This document shows, in pieces, positions 52,454-61,724 of a stretch of DNA of 64,000 nt (the first letter of the stretch is position 1; each line of letters opens with the position of its first letter). Both the position numbers and the translations under genes were made by a program. Below the pieces are notes generated by a model. That model saw nothing but the letters and a program-made list of their open reading frames with translations. It did no database searches and was not told where the DNA came from. Source of the stretch: Planctobacterium sp965279005 (lineage in GTDB: Bacteria > Pseudomonadota > Gammaproteobacteria > Enterobacterales > Alteromonadaceae); the NCBI GenBank assembly GCA_965279005.1, contig CBDIHK010000024.1, positions 62,001 to 126,000 on the forward strand, written 5' to 3'.

Positions 52454-54246
52454 TTTTTAACCTCCTTACGGGCAAAGCGCTCAAAGGCGACGCCTTCCTC
52501 TTCCTGTCCCCAGTTATAAAATTCGATGTAATTCAACCTAAGCCCATGCACCACACCGCTCATTAGTGATAGCACTAAATTTAAGGCATGGCCGATGATG
52601 AGTATTAGGATGGCAATTAGCAGGCCACCGCCAGCAATGGAATGGTAAGCGTCGCTGGCGAGGTTGTTAAAAGTAATGGCAAGAGACGCACTGGCCAGGC
52701 CAAGCGCGAACAAACGCATGTAACTCAACACGTCTCCAAACGCATTTAACAGGTTTTTTAGGCTGAACAGGCCGTCGATTAGGCGCAGAAGATGATCCAA
52801 TGCACGGTTGATGGGACGTTCACTGCTAAAACCGACAATCGCAATTGCACCTATGGCAGCCAAGCCAATAGCCGTGTTTTGGCCGGTGCTATTGCCGTTT
52901 GCCAACCAATAAACCAGGCCGGCATAGATCACCGCTAACCAGCCTAGTTTGGCGATGGCAATGCGCCGGTGCCTGTGTATATAGGCCATGGAAATGTTGG
53001 CAATGCCGATATGCACTGCGCCAATCACGATGGATAGTTTCATCATGGCATCAAAATTATTCACATCTAGTACATGTAAATTGCTTAATATTGAAGTTGG
53101 TTCCGGTGTTATACCGAAGTAACTACCCACTAACCCACCATAGGCCACAGTGCAGGCAGTAAGGGATAAGCCCAATAACCGGTATGCTTTGCCTTTTTCA
53201 CTTGCGCCCAATTTTTTCCAGTAAGCGGCCAACCCCCCCAGCAGCAGCAAACCATAGCCCGCATCCGCTAATATCATGGCGAAAAACAGGGAGAAAGAGC
53301 CAAATAACAACCAGCTTGGATCCCAACCATAGTAGCCCGGCACTTGGTAAAACATGGCCAGGTCTTTTGCGGCCGACATCTTTTTAGGTTGCTTTAGTAA
53401 AGTTGGTGGGATTTCGCCTTTTTGCGGCGCTTCGGTTAGGCAAGCGATACCATTTTCTATAGCAAAATCTCGTACCTGGCCTTGGGCGTCCACTGGCACC
53501 CAGCCTTGCACCGCAACAATGTCATCATCTTCAAGCGTTTTTTGTGCGGCACTCGCCAGGGCGGCGCGGTCATCGGCTTCTGCAATATTGACGCTCAGCA
53601 AATAAATAAATCGGGTCAAGCCGTAGCGCTGGGAATGCAACTCATCCAGCAGCAGCTCGGTTTCTTCTAGATCATTGAGCAGGGCTTGCTTTGACAATGA
53701 ACCCAAATGGATCCTGGGTACCGGCATCAACCCTGGTTTGGGTTCTGTTTTGGAAAGGATAACGGTGTAGGCATGCTTATTGTCGATATGTACTATCGAC
53801 CAGGGCAAATCCACTTTTTCTAAATGCCTGCGTTTTCCCAGCGGTAGGATGTAATACCAAAGCCGGTAGCCAGCCAGTGCTTCTTTGGGTGGATAGACAA
53901 TGTCACCCCAGGGTTGGATATCCATAAGGCGCCGTTCCAAAAGGGCTTTTTTATCAGATGCGCGCCGTATCTGGAGTTGCAAATCCAGCGCTTGTGCTAC
54001 CAGTTTGTCTACGTTAAAGTTTTCTTTGTGGTGGATTTGGCGGCGTTTTACTTCCACCTGGCTTAAGAACTTCAGGGCTTTATAGGCTTTTTCTGCCCTG
54101 GGGCTGACAATTTTCTCGACTTCTTTGGGCAAGGGCGCCAGCGGGATAACGTGCATACATCCCAGGTTTTGCAGGCCTTGCAACAATGCTTGCTTATCCT
54201 TGCACAGGCCAAACAGGGTTATTTTGTTCTGCTTGACGATGCTCAT
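52450..54246 (-). CDS. atpI: V-type ATP synthase subunit I (a-like stator)
   Basis: 598 residues. A cytoplasmic N-terminal half with coiled-coil arms (1-300), then seven or so membrane spans (about 310-590), including YMRLFALGLASASLAITFN with the essential half-channel Arg. The C-terminus NYIEFYNWGQEEEGVAFERF is typical. It passes the coupling ion along the K ring. It overlaps subunit D upstream and K downstream, both as ATGA. Confidence 0.94.
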   Translation of the reverse strand: MSIVKQNKITLFGLCKDKQALLQGLQNLGCMHVIPLAPLPKEVEKIVSPRAEKAYKALKFLSQVEVKRRQIHHKENFNVDKLVAQALDLQLQIRRASDKKALLERRLMDIQPWGDIVYPPKEALAGYRLWYYILPLGKRRHLEKVDLPWSIVHIDNKHAYTVILSKTEPKPGLMPVPRIHLGSLSKQALLNDLEETELLLDELHSQRYGLTRFIYLLSVNIAEADDRAALASAAQKTLEDDDIVAVQGWVPVDAQGQVRDFAIENGIACLTEAPQKGEIPPTLLKQPKKMSAAKDLAMFYQVPGYYGWDPSWLLFGSFSLFFAMILADAGYGLLLLGGLAAYWKKLGASEKGKAYRLLGLSLTACTVAYGGLVGSYFGITPEPTSILSNLHVLDVNNFDAMMKLSIVIGAVHIGIANISMAYIHRHRRIAIAKLGWLAVIYAGLVYWLANGNSTGQNTAIGLAAIGAIAIVGFSSERPINRALDHLLRLIDGLFSLKNLLNAFGDVLSYMRLFALGLASASLAITFNNLASDAYHSIAGGGLLIAILILIIGHALNLVLSLMSGVVHGLRLNYIEFYNWGQEEEGVAFERFARKEVKK

Positions 54247-54848
54247 GCTGTCGGCACCGCCTGGCGTTTGGCTTTGGCAATTTTCGAACGCACAACCGCT
54301 GCCATTTGTTCATCCGACAAATATATCTTGATGCGCTTTATATTGGCCTTGGTTTTTGGGATCAGGACTTTTTCAAACAGGTTGACCCGTTGCGTGATGG
54401 TTTGCACCGCTTTGTCCAGGATTGCCAATCGACGTTGGTTGACCCGGCAGGCCACCTTAAGTTCAAGCATTTGTTTTAGGGCTTCGACTGTCCTGTCCAC
54501 CCAATGGGGCATGGTCAACAGGGAATAGGGCTTTACTTTTATGTCGAGGCTAGCCAAAACAGGTAGGTGGGTACCAACAATGTTTTCGCTGGCAATTTCT
54601 GCCTTACCTATTTCTACCAATCCCGATAAGTCCACTTCGTGGTTAGCCAACATGGGCAGTTGGTCGCCCACTTGCTGTTGCAGGAGCTCTATTTTTTGTT
54701 GTGTATCTGCAAGGGCTTGCCGTGCTTTGTTACGCTCTGCCATTAGCTGCTGGCGTTTGAGATCCAGAGAGGGTAAAAAGCGCTGGAAAGTTTCCAGGCT
54801 TTTCAGCTGCTGGGCCAGTGATGATTTATTCAGCTGCAACCGGCTCAT
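54243..54848 (-). CDS. atpD: V-type ATP synthase subunit D (central stalk)
   Basis: 201 residues, long helical hairpin. N-terminus MSRLQLNKSSLAQQLKSLE and the C-terminal RRLAILDKAVQTITQRVNLFEKVLIPK match the D subunit that forms the rotor shaft. A GTG three codons earlier (54857) is an alternative start. It overlaps the end of subunit B by 23 bp and its stop overlaps the ATG of subunit I. Confidence 0.92.
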   Translation of the reverse strand: MSRLQLNKSSLAQQLKSLETFQRFLPSLDLKRQQLMAERNKARQALADTQQKIELLQQQVGDQLPMLANHEVDLSGLVEIGKAEIASENIVGTHLPVLASLDIKVKPYSLLTMPHWVDRTVEALKQMLELKVACRVNQRRLAILDKAVQTITQRVNLFEKVLIPKTKANIKRIKIYLSDEQMAAVVRSKIAKAKRQAVPTA

Positions 54849-56199
54849 CTTTTTCACTCTGGTTTGGTGAAGGAAAGTACTTACTGACTAACTCGTTTTT
54901 CATCAACAATTGGTCAGGCTTAAAGCACTGGGACAGGGTTTGCCAACACAAGTCTAGTGCCTCTTCCAGTGGCATCGCGACATTGATATCCATAAACCGT
55001 TTGCGAAACAATTCACCAAACTTGATCAATTGATGATCGAACTCCGAGAGCTCAAAGGCCATTGCCATTTTTTGTTCGGCATCTTTGGCTCCCGAATAGA
55101 AGCGGATCATGGTGTTCATGATCTGGCCATGATCTTCACGGGTTTCTTTGCCGATAACGTTTTGTTTCAGGCGGGATAGGGAACCAAAGGGGTCTAGTAC
55201 ACCATCGTGCAAATAGAACTGGCCTTCGGTTATGTATCCGGTGTTATCGGGTACGGGATGGGTAACGTCGCCGCCTGGCATGGTGGTAACCGACAAGATG
55301 GTGACTGAGCCACCTTTGGCATAATCACAGGCTTTTTCATAGCGGCGGGCTAACTGCGAATACAAATCCCCCATGTAGCCCCGGTTAGAGGGTACCCGCT
55401 CCATGGATATGCCGACTTCTTTGAGCGCGTCGGCATAAGCGGTCATATCAGTCAGTAGCACCAACACCCGTTTGCTTTCCTCTACCGCGAAACGCTCTGC
55501 CACGGCAAGTGCCATATCGGGCACCAGCAACCTTTCAACTATAGGATCTGAGGCTTGGTTGACCAGCATGATAGTGCGGGCGAATGCGCCAGCATCTTCA
55601 AAACTCTTACGGAAAAAATGAAAATCATCAAAAATTAGCCCCATGCCGCCAAACACCACGATATCGGCGTCGGCTTGGTTTCCAATGCGGGCTAGAAAGG
55701 CGTTAAAAGGCTCACCGGAAACCGAAAAAATGGGAATTTTTTGGCTTTCCACCAGGCAGTTAAAAACGTCGATCATGGGGACATCGGTGCGGATCATCTT
55801 TTTTGGCACGATGCGTTCGCAAGGATTAACTGACGGGCCGCCAATGTCCACTTTGGGATCTGACGATAGATCCGGTCCAGTGTCTATGGGCTCGCCAGCA
55901 CCGTTAAATACCCGTCCCAATATGTTGGATGAGTAGGTCGCCTGCATGGGATGGCCTAGAAACCTGACACTAGAATCGGTCGAGACACCTTTGGTTCCGG
56001 TAAACACCTGTAGCGATACTTCTTCCCTATTCATACTGATAACTTGGGCCGTGGATTGTTCGCCTAATGGGTTTTCCACGACGGCGAGGTCGCCAAACTT
56101 GATCCCAGCACCATTGCTATCCTGGCTCGGCGGTACCTTGATTTTGACAATGTCACCGACAATTTCCAGAATGTTGGTATATCTGAAAAGCGATTTCAC
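54826..56199 (-). CDS. atpB: V-type ATP synthase subunit B (regulatory)
   Basis: 457 residues. The start is GTG at 56199 with GGGAG upstream. The nucleotide-binding fold without a P-loop is typical of B: PIFSVSGEPFNAFLARIG stands where A has its Walker motif, followed by LLTDMTAYADALKEVG and PSNRGYMGDLYSQLARRYEKA. It is the first gene of the operon, unlike the E-first order in Chlamydia and relatives. No recognisable F or G subunit is present, as in other operons of the DUF2764 type. Confidence 0.95.
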   Translation of the reverse strand: MKSLFRYTNILEIVGDIVKIKVPPSQDSNGAGIKFGDLAVVENPLGEQSTAQVISMNREEVSLQVFTGTKGVSTDSSVRFLGHPMQATYSSNILGRVFNGAGEPIDTGPDLSSDPKVDIGGPSVNPCERIVPKKMIRTDVPMIDVFNCLVESQKIPIFSVSGEPFNAFLARIGNQADADIVVFGGMGLIFDDFHFFRKSFEDAGAFARTIMLVNQASDPIVERLLVPDMALAVAERFAVEESKRVLVLLTDMTAYADALKEVGISMERVPSNRGYMGDLYSQLARRYEKACDYAKGGSVTILSVTTMPGGDVTHPVPDNTGYITEGQFYLHDGVLDPFGSLSRLKQNVIGKETREDHGQIMNTMIRFYSGAKDAEQKMAMAFELSEFDHQLIKFGELFRKRFMDINVAMPLEEALDLCWQTLSQCFKPDQLLMKNELVSKYFPSPNQSEKDEPVAAE

Positions 56200-56516
56200 C
56201 TGAGTGCTACTCCCTACCCGTTGTGTTGGTTTGTACCATCAAAGCAGCTGCCGCTGCCCGTGCCCATGCCTTGTGTGCAAAATCATCGCATTTTCTGATG
56301 GGATTTAGCCAAATGGATTTGCACCTGAGCCAACCTTATATCTTTATTGGGCAGCTAATCACTTGTCCTAAATCAATATTCTTGCCTATTTAATGTTCCG
56401 TGCAGGTTGCGACTTGATGCTGATCAGAAATTAGGGGCAGTGCTGTGGTCGCGGTTACAGCTGGCTGCTGAAATTGAATCTACTTATGCTGCTGTTGCTT
56501 GGTGTAAAAGGAAGGC
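56200..56516 (-). promoter_or_regulatory. Upstream region of V-ATPase operon
   Basis: About 320 bp between subunit B and the hairpin after the oxidoreductase gene. Both flanking genes read leftward, so this must hold the ATPase promoter. GGGTAGGGAG before the GTG is the probable ribosome site. No convincing promoter boxes or operators were identified. Confidence 0.4.
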
Positions 56517-56551
56517 ATCACAAACAAGGCGCAGCAGTCCTTGTTTGTGAT
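56517..56551 (-). terminator. Strong hairpin after oxidoreductase gene
   Basis: ATCACAAACAAGG (56517-56529) and CCTTGTTTGTGAT (56539-56551) form a perfect 13-bp stem with a 9-nt loop, 9 bp beyond the stop at 56561. The tract after it on the minus strand is GCCTTCCTTTTAC, only partly T-rich. Confidence 0.72.
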
Positions 56552-56560
56552 TGGGGCGCA

Positions 56561-57544
56561 TTAGAATGTCACTACGATTTTGCCATTTAGCTTACCGGCA
56601 TCTAACTGGCGGTGGGCGTCTTGGATATCGGCGATATTGTAAACCTTGGCTAAAGTGCTGGGCATGCTGCCGTTATGCACTTTTTGCGCGATAGCGTTAA
56701 CTGGGCTATTTGCCAGTGGCAATGCAGGTGTCCCCAAAATGCCGCTACTGAAAAAGCTCAATTTTACTGTGCCCGGCAGGTCACCCATTAGGTTAAATGA
56801 ATCTATGATCGGAGGACCACTAAGTAATCCAACTACCACTACTTCACCCCATGGTCTGATCGATTTAAGGCTGTCTTTGACGGTTGCGGCACCCACAACT
56901 TCAAGGGCATAGTCGACCCCTTGGGGGTAGATAGTGCGTACCTTGTCGGCAATGGTGCCATCGTCAACAATGACATGGTCAGCCCCAATGCTTTCGAGTT
57001 TCGCAACACTCGCGGCATTGCGGGTAGTAGCTACCACTGAAACACCAAGGTGTTTGGCGTAGGCAAGGGCGGCCATGCCCACACTGGAGGTTGCGCCGCG
57101 CACTAGTAAAGATTCACCTGGCTGTATCCCCATGTTTTTATCCAGGGCCCCCCAAACTGTTAAATATGCCTCCGGCAAAGCGGCTAACTCGGTGTAGCCT
57201 ATGGCACTGTCGATAGCGATCACATTGCTGGCATTGACCGTTATATATTCAGCGTAACCGCCGTGGCGGGTGAACATCATGCCGCCCATTGCGGTTGCCA
57301 CCTTTTGTCCAGTACGGAATTGCCCTGTGGAGTCTTGCGCCACTTCACCAACTGCTTCTATGCCCAGCGCTTGGCCCGGCACGAATGTGCCGTAATTGCC
57401 GCTGCGGTAGTAACTTTCTGCCTTGTTTAGGCCAAAGGCGTGCACTTTAATTTTCACTTCGCCTGCTTTGATTTCTGGTTGGTCTATATCAACCAGCTGT
57501 AACACTTCTGGGCCACCGGTTTGCTGTGCAATAACTGCTTTCAT
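56561..57544 (-). CDS. Zinc-independent medium-chain dehydrogenase/quinone oxidoreductase
   Basis: 327 residues from the ATG at 57544, which has AGGAGA 8 bp upstream. It matches NADPH:quinone oxidoreductase-type MDR proteins: GPEVLQLVDIDQPEIKAGEV at the start, LGIEAVGEV, the cofactor-binding VRGATSSVGMAALAYAKHLG near 150 and ALEVVGAATVKDSL. No structural zinc cysteines are present. It is cotranscribed with the upstream SnoaL-like gene and divergent from a LysR regulator that probably controls both. Confidence 0.88.
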   Translation of the reverse strand: MKAVIAQQTGGPEVLQLVDIDQPEIKAGEVKIKVHAFGLNKAESYYRSGNYGTFVPGQALGIEAVGEVAQDSTGQFRTGQKVATAMGGMMFTRHGGYAEYITVNASNVIAIDSAIGYTELAALPEAYLTVWGALDKNMGIQPGESLLVRGATSSVGMAALAYAKHLGVSVVATTRNAASVAKLESIGADHVIVDDGTIADKVRTIYPQGVDYALEVVGAATVKDSLKSIRPWGEVVVVGLLSGPPIIDSFNLMGDLPGTVKLSFFSSGILGTPALPLANSPVNAIAQKVHNGSMPSTLAKVYNIADIQDAHRQLDAGKLNGKIVVTF

Positions 57545-57575
57545 GATGTTTCTCCTAAATTTATCTGGCCTTTGC

Positions 57576-58034
57576 TTATTGGCGCGGTAGGTTAGTGGCG
57601 AACAGGTACTGGTAAATCTTCCATTCACCCTGTTCTTTCTTAAATACGAACAACTCATTGTTGCCCTCGGTGATGGTTGCCTGGTTGGCCAGGATAGTGG
57701 TTTTCCCGGCTGAGCTGGTTCGAGCCCAAGCAGTGTTACCTAACACTTCTATCTCGTGGGTGCTGAACTCGATGTCTAAATCGATGTTGTTAAATACACC
57801 CTGGTAGGCTTGCATTACCGCAACACGGCCAACTTGTGCCGGTGCATGTTGCGGCATAAAGGTGGGTGACTCGCTATAAAGCGCCATTACCTTGTTTGCA
57901 TCACTGGCGTTTAGGGCTGATTGGTATTGCGCGATGACTTTGGCAATCTCGGTTTGGTTTGCACTTGGTTCGGCTGCCAATGTTGCGGCGTTAAACAGTA
58001 AACCCACAGTGAAGAGTTTAAATAGTGATTTCAT
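57576..58034 (-). CDS. Exported SnoaL-like (NTF2 fold) protein
   Basis: 152 residues. Signal peptide (about 1-21, ending LAA) followed by a SnoaL/DUF4440-like domain: IAQYQSALNASDANKVMALYSE, FMPQHAPAQVGRVAVMQAYQGVF and WKIYQYLFA. Members range from small enzymes to binding proteins; the role here is unknown. First gene of the pair with the oxidoreductase (31-bp gap). Confidence 0.82.
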   Translation of the reverse strand: MKSLFKLFTVGLLFNAATLAAEPSANQTEIAKVIAQYQSALNASDANKVMALYSESPTFMPQHAPAQVGRVAVMQAYQGVFNNIDLDIEFSTHEIEVLGNTAWARTSSAGKTTILANQATITEGNNELFVFKKEQGEWKIYQYLFATNLPRQ

Positions 58035-58111
58035 GGATGCGTCCTCGATGTTTGTTAGTTGACGCTAAACAATGTAAACCAGTGGCCAGGGAAAAATTAG
58101 ATAGCGAAATC

Positions 58112-58138
58112 CCAAATATCTTTTCCATATTTGGAAAA
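58112..58138. promoter_or_regulatory. Candidate LysR operator
   Basis: Two nested inverted repeats in the 149-bp divergent gap: CCAAATA / TATTTGG (58112-58118 and 58128-58134) and TTTTCCA / TGGAAAA (58121-58127 and 58132-58138). The second lies within TTTTCCATATTTGGAAAA. Place and form suit a LysR-type site; binding is inferred. Confidence 0.5.
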
Positions 58139-58183
58139 ATAAGGTAATTTTGGGTTTTATTGTTGCTTATCTGGTTTAATCGG

Positions 58184-59044
58184 ATGGATTTAAACTCAGC
58201 TAGGATTTTTGCCCATGTCATCGCCAAAGGCAGTTTTTCAGCTGCATCCAAGTCGATGGGCATTCCCGTGGCCACTGTGAGCCGTCGTATTTCAGAATTG
58301 GAAGATGACCTTGGAATGCGGCTTATCGAACGCTCGACACGCAGGCTCCGGTTAACCGATGCCGGTTCCACGCTATATGACTATGTTTGCCGTGGTGTGC
58401 AGGAAATGGAAGCTGGGCTATTAGCCCTGTCTGAACAAGAGGCAAACCTCGGTGGTAGCTTGCGCTTGTCACTGCCGCCTAGCTTTGAGCCTATGTGGGA
58501 TGTTTTGGACAGCTTCAGTGAGCTTTATCCGCGAGTTGAAGTGGATGTCTTTGTCAGCGAACGACGGCTGGATTTTATCGAGGATGGAATTGATATTGCG
58601 TTGCGCATCGGTGCGGTGGAAAGCTTGTCTGCCGTGGCGCGCAGACTTTGTAGCTACCGCCATGTCCTGGTGGCGACACCTGCGTTTTTAGGGCAACACC
58701 CGATACGTCACCCTGGCGATATCCTACAAGTGAAAACCGCAGCTTGGAGCAAAAAGGATCAATCCGTCAAATGGTATTTAGGGGAGCATGAATTGCTTGT
58801 GCACCCTATTGTCCATGCCAATGACTACAATCATATGCGCTATATCGCGCTGCGGCACCGGTGCGTGACAGAGTTACCACCGTTTTTCGCCAAACCCTAC
58901 ATCAAGAGTGGCGCCCTTGTGCAGGTTTTACCTGAACACCCTATGCCTGAGCAAACAGTACAGCTGGTCTACCCGAGCCGAAAAAGTGTTTCGCGCATTA
59001 CCCGTGCTTTTATCGACTATTGTGTTGTCCATTTTAAAATTTAG
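58184..59044 (+). CDS. LysR family transcriptional regulator
   Basis: 286 residues. N-terminal helix-turn-helix (about 1-60, MDLNSARIFAHVIAKGSFSAAS ... PVATVSRRISELEDDLGMRLIERS, shown in pieces) and a type 2 periplasmic-like effector domain from about 90 (LGGSLRLSLPPSFEP). It resembles the CrgA/DsdC-like subgroup that often regulates a divergent oxidoreductase, as here. The ATG at 58184 gives the family N-terminus; an upstream TTG at 58160 is less likely. Confidence 0.92.
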   Translation: MDLNSARIFAHVIAKGSFSAASKSMGIPVATVSRRISELEDDLGMRLIERSTRRLRLTDAGSTLYDYVCRGVQEMEAGLLALSEQEANLGGSLRLSLPPSFEPMWDVLDSFSELYPRVEVDVFVSERRLDFIEDGIDIALRIGAVESLSAVARRLCSYRHVLVATPAFLGQHPIRHPGDILQVKTAAWSKKDQSVKWYLGEHELLVHPIVHANDYNHMRYIALRHRCVTELPPFFAKPYIKSGALVQVLPEHPMPEQTVQLVYPSRKSVSRITRAFIDYCVVHFKI

Positions 59045-59076
59045 TGAACAATTGCTATGACAGGCCTTAGTTTTGC

Positions 59077-59094
59077 TTAATGGAATCGGTATAA
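59077..59094 (+). repeat. Dispersed motif, copy 1
   Basis: TTAATGGAATCGGTATAA, 32 bp after the LysR stop and 59 bp before the permease start. It is identical to the copy at 60467. Confidence 0.75.
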
Positions 59095-59153
59095 GATTGG
59101 GAAACTAATAACAAAGGCTTTGCTTGACGTAAAACCGACAATCGGAACGCTAG

Positions 59154-60446
59154 ATGTTAGATACCTTTTTTAAACTGTCGCAACGCAATACCAATGTCAG
59201 CACCGAGCTGAGGGCAGGTGTAACCACCTTCCTTACTATGGCCTACATCATTTTTGTTAACCCCAGCATTTTGGCAGAAGCTGGGATGGATTATGGTGCG
59301 GTCTTTGTTGCCACCTGCCTGGCAGCGGCTGTGGGCTGCTTTATTATGGGGCTGGTCGCCAACTATCCACTAGCCCTAGCTCCTGGCATGGGGCTGAACG
59401 CCTTTTTTACGTATGGCGTGGTCATCACTATGGGCCACAGCTGGCAGACGGCGTTGGGCGCAGTATTTATATCAGGTATTTTGTTCTTCTTGATGAGCTT
59501 GTTCCGCATCCGGGAATGGGTAATCAACGCGATTCCCCATACGCTAAAATTAGGCATAGCGACCGGAATTGGTGCATTCCTGGCAATGATTGCACTAAAA
59601 AACGCCAATATTGTGGTAGACCATCCCTCGACTTTGGTTACCTTAGGTGATCTAACCGAGTTTGTACCCTTAATGAGCACTATTGGCTTTTTCCTCATTG
59701 CTGCACTTACCGCGCGCAACGTGCGTGGAGGCGTTTTGATTGCCATCCTTATTGTTACCCTGGTTGGCCTGTTATTCGGTGATGTTGAATACCAAGGGAT
59801 TTATGCAGCGCCACCGTCACTTGCGCCCACCTTTATGCAAATGGATATTGCTGCTGCACTCGAATTGTCAATGCTCACCGTCATTTTCGCATTTCTATTT
59901 GTAGATTTGTTTGATACCTCAGGTACCCTGATTGCAGTGACCCAAAAAGCCGGTTTAACCGATAAGGCAGGCAAGGTGCCCAACCTGGGCAAAGCCTTGG
60001 TAAGCGATAGCTCCGCGACCTTGGCAGGCGCCGCGTTCGGTACTTCGAGCACGACCAGCTATGTGGAAAGTGCAGCCGGTGTTGCTGAAGGCGGCAGGAC
60101 AGGGTTGACTGCTATTGTGGTGGGAATTCTGTTTTTGGTTGCGACCTTGTTTTCACCGCTGGCGTCAATGGTGCCGGTATATGCTACCAACGGGGCACTG
60201 TTTTATGTGGCCATCCTTATGTTGGATAACCTGCGCCACATTGACTGGTCCGATATCACAGAAGCGGCGCCGGTGGCGGTAGTGCTATTGCTAACCCCGC
60301 TCACTTTCTCTATAGCCAGTGGCATTATGCTGGCTTTTATCACCTATACCTTTGTCAAAGCCATTTGCGGCAAAGCCAAAGAAGTTTCGTTGAGTGTCTG
60401 GCTATTAAGTGCCGTCTTTGTATTGAAAATTATGTTTGTCGATTGA
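59154..60446 (+). CDS. NCS2-family purine permease (AzgA-like)
   Basis: 430 residues with about twelve or more membrane spans. The strings TTFLTMAYIIFVNPSIL, LAPGMGLNAFFTYGVV and FGTSSTTSYVESAAGVAEGGRTGLTA (abbreviated) are diagnostic of the AzgA/GhxP branch that takes up adenine, guanine or hypoxanthine with protons. The exact base cannot be told. It stands alone with no purine catabolic genes nearby; purD is 35 kb away. Confidence 0.92.
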   Translation: MLDTFFKLSQRNTNVSTELRAGVTTFLTMAYIIFVNPSILAEAGMDYGAVFVATCLAAAVGCFIMGLVANYPLALAPGMGLNAFFTYGVVITMGHSWQTALGAVFISGILFFLMSLFRIREWVINAIPHTLKLGIATGIGAFLAMIALKNANIVVDHPSTLVTLGDLTEFVPLMSTIGFFLIAALTARNVRGGVLIAILIVTLVGLLFGDVEYQGIYAAPPSLAPTFMQMDIAAALELSMLTVIFAFLFVDLFDTSGTLIAVTQKAGLTDKAGKVPNLGKALVSDSSATLAGAAFGTSSTTSYVESAAGVAEGGRTGLTAIVVGILFLVATLFSPLASMVPVYATNGALFYVAILMLDNLRHIDWSDITEAAPVAVVLLLTPLTFSIASGIMLAFITYTFVKAICGKAKEVSLSVWLLSAVFVLKIMFVD

Positions 60447-60466
60447 GCAAAAAGGTGGAGTACAAC

Positions 60467-60484
60467 TTAATGGAATCGGTATAA
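60467..60484 (+). repeat. Dispersed motif, copy 2
   Basis: TTAATGGAATCGGTATAA, 20 bp after the permease stop; identical to copy 1, extended by a shared C in front (CTTAATGG). Confidence 0.75.
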
Positions 60485-60689
60485 CTACTAGCTTCGGCAG
60501 CGCTGGAATTTTTTATCCTAGTTTTATGTTTGATCCGTTTATTTTCCCAAATTCCCCATAAAGTCTAATAGAACTGCAAGCAATTTGTTGTCAGCATCTG
60601 GGCAATGGTGTGCATAAACAAAATCGAGCATATTTGATGCGTTATGCATACAGATTGAGTTAGCTGAATTGAAGCGCTGTTAGGACGCC

Positions 60690-61517
60690 ATGGATTATCA
60701 AATCGCAATCTTAGCCATCTTTGCTATGTTCGCCTTGATGGAAGCCAGGCATGGCAGGTTATTCCATAAAAAAACAGAAGTGGATGACGATTGGCGGGTT
60801 GAGCTATTTGGCACTGGCATTTTGTTCCTCCTGACCCAGCCATTGGTGCTGTTTACTGCCGGTCTTGCTATGGCACAGATTGCACCTGGTCATAAGGACG
60901 CCTTAATTGGGCTGCCAATTGTATTGCAACTGGCTTTGTTCCTGGTACTTGATGACATGATGCAATACTGGTGGCACCGTTTGTCCCATTCACTTCCCTG
61001 GTTGTACAACCTGCACCGTGCCCACCACAATGCGGCCTACATGAGCGTTAGGATCATTTACCGGAACAATGTGTTTTACTTTCTACTAATGCCGTCTTTG
61101 TGGTTTTCTGGCGTATTGATCTACCTAGGGTTGGGCTGGGTGTATGCGGGTTACCTGATCCTTAAGCTGTTAGTTGTTTCCGGTGCCCATTCGGAATGGA
61201 AATGGGATAGCGGCATGTATAACGCAGCTAAGCGCTACCCCGTGATTGAACCCTTGGTATGGGTATTGGAGCGCACTATATCGACACCATCCACCCACAG
61301 TGCCCACCATGGCTTAAGCTATCGCGATGGCGTTACCAATTACAAAGGTAACTATGGCAATTTATTGTTTCTTTGGGATGTCATCTTTGGCACGGCAAAA
61401 ATTACCCGCCGTTATCCCGCTAAATACGGTGTTGAAGGCATGCCCTACGCTGGTTGGAAGCAGCAACTATTTTGGCCGTTTGTTAAAACCAAACATGGCT
61501 CAAATCGCCGTACTTAG
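60690..61517 (+). CDS. Fatty acid hydroxylase / sterol desaturase family membrane protein
   Basis: 275 residues with about four membrane spans and the full di-iron histidine set: HRLSH (near 99), HRAHH (near 112) and HSAHH (near 208), with a further His in SGAHSEWKW. The family hydroxylates or desaturates lipids at the membrane using oxygen; the substrate is unknown. Monocistronic by spacing (243 bp before, 207 bp after), with a dispersed motif on both sides. Confidence 0.9.
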   Translation: MDYQIAILAIFAMFALMEARHGRLFHKKTEVDDDWRVELFGTGILFLLTQPLVLFTAGLAMAQIAPGHKDALIGLPIVLQLALFLVLDDMMQYWWHRLSHSLPWLYNLHRAHHNAAYMSVRIIYRNNVFYFLLMPSLWFSGVLIYLGLGWVYAGYLILKLLVVSGAHSEWKWDSGMYNAAKRYPVIEPLVWVLERTISTPSTHSAHHGLSYRDGVTNYKGNYGNLLFLWDVIFGTAKITRRYPAKYGVEGMPYAGWKQQLFWPFVKTKHGSNRRT

Positions 61518-61527
61518 GATCTAATAC

Positions 61528-61545
61528 TAAATGGAATCGGAATAA
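61528..61545 (+). repeat. Dispersed motif, copy 3
   Basis: TAAATGGAATCGGAATAA, 10 bp after the hydroxylase stop; two mismatches to copies 1 and 2. Confidence 0.65.
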
Positions 61546-61724
61546 TTAACCAAGCTATTACTAGGTAACTACCTATTTATTAGGCAAGGTATCCCTGAAA
61601 CTTTGCTGAAATAGATTGCAAGGAATCCGCTTTGTCCCGCCATTAGCCCAGATAGCGCAAGAATCCTTTGCAAAACAATCATATTGGAAAATACTTAGTT
61701 AGCTTCTAAATAATAAAAGATCGG

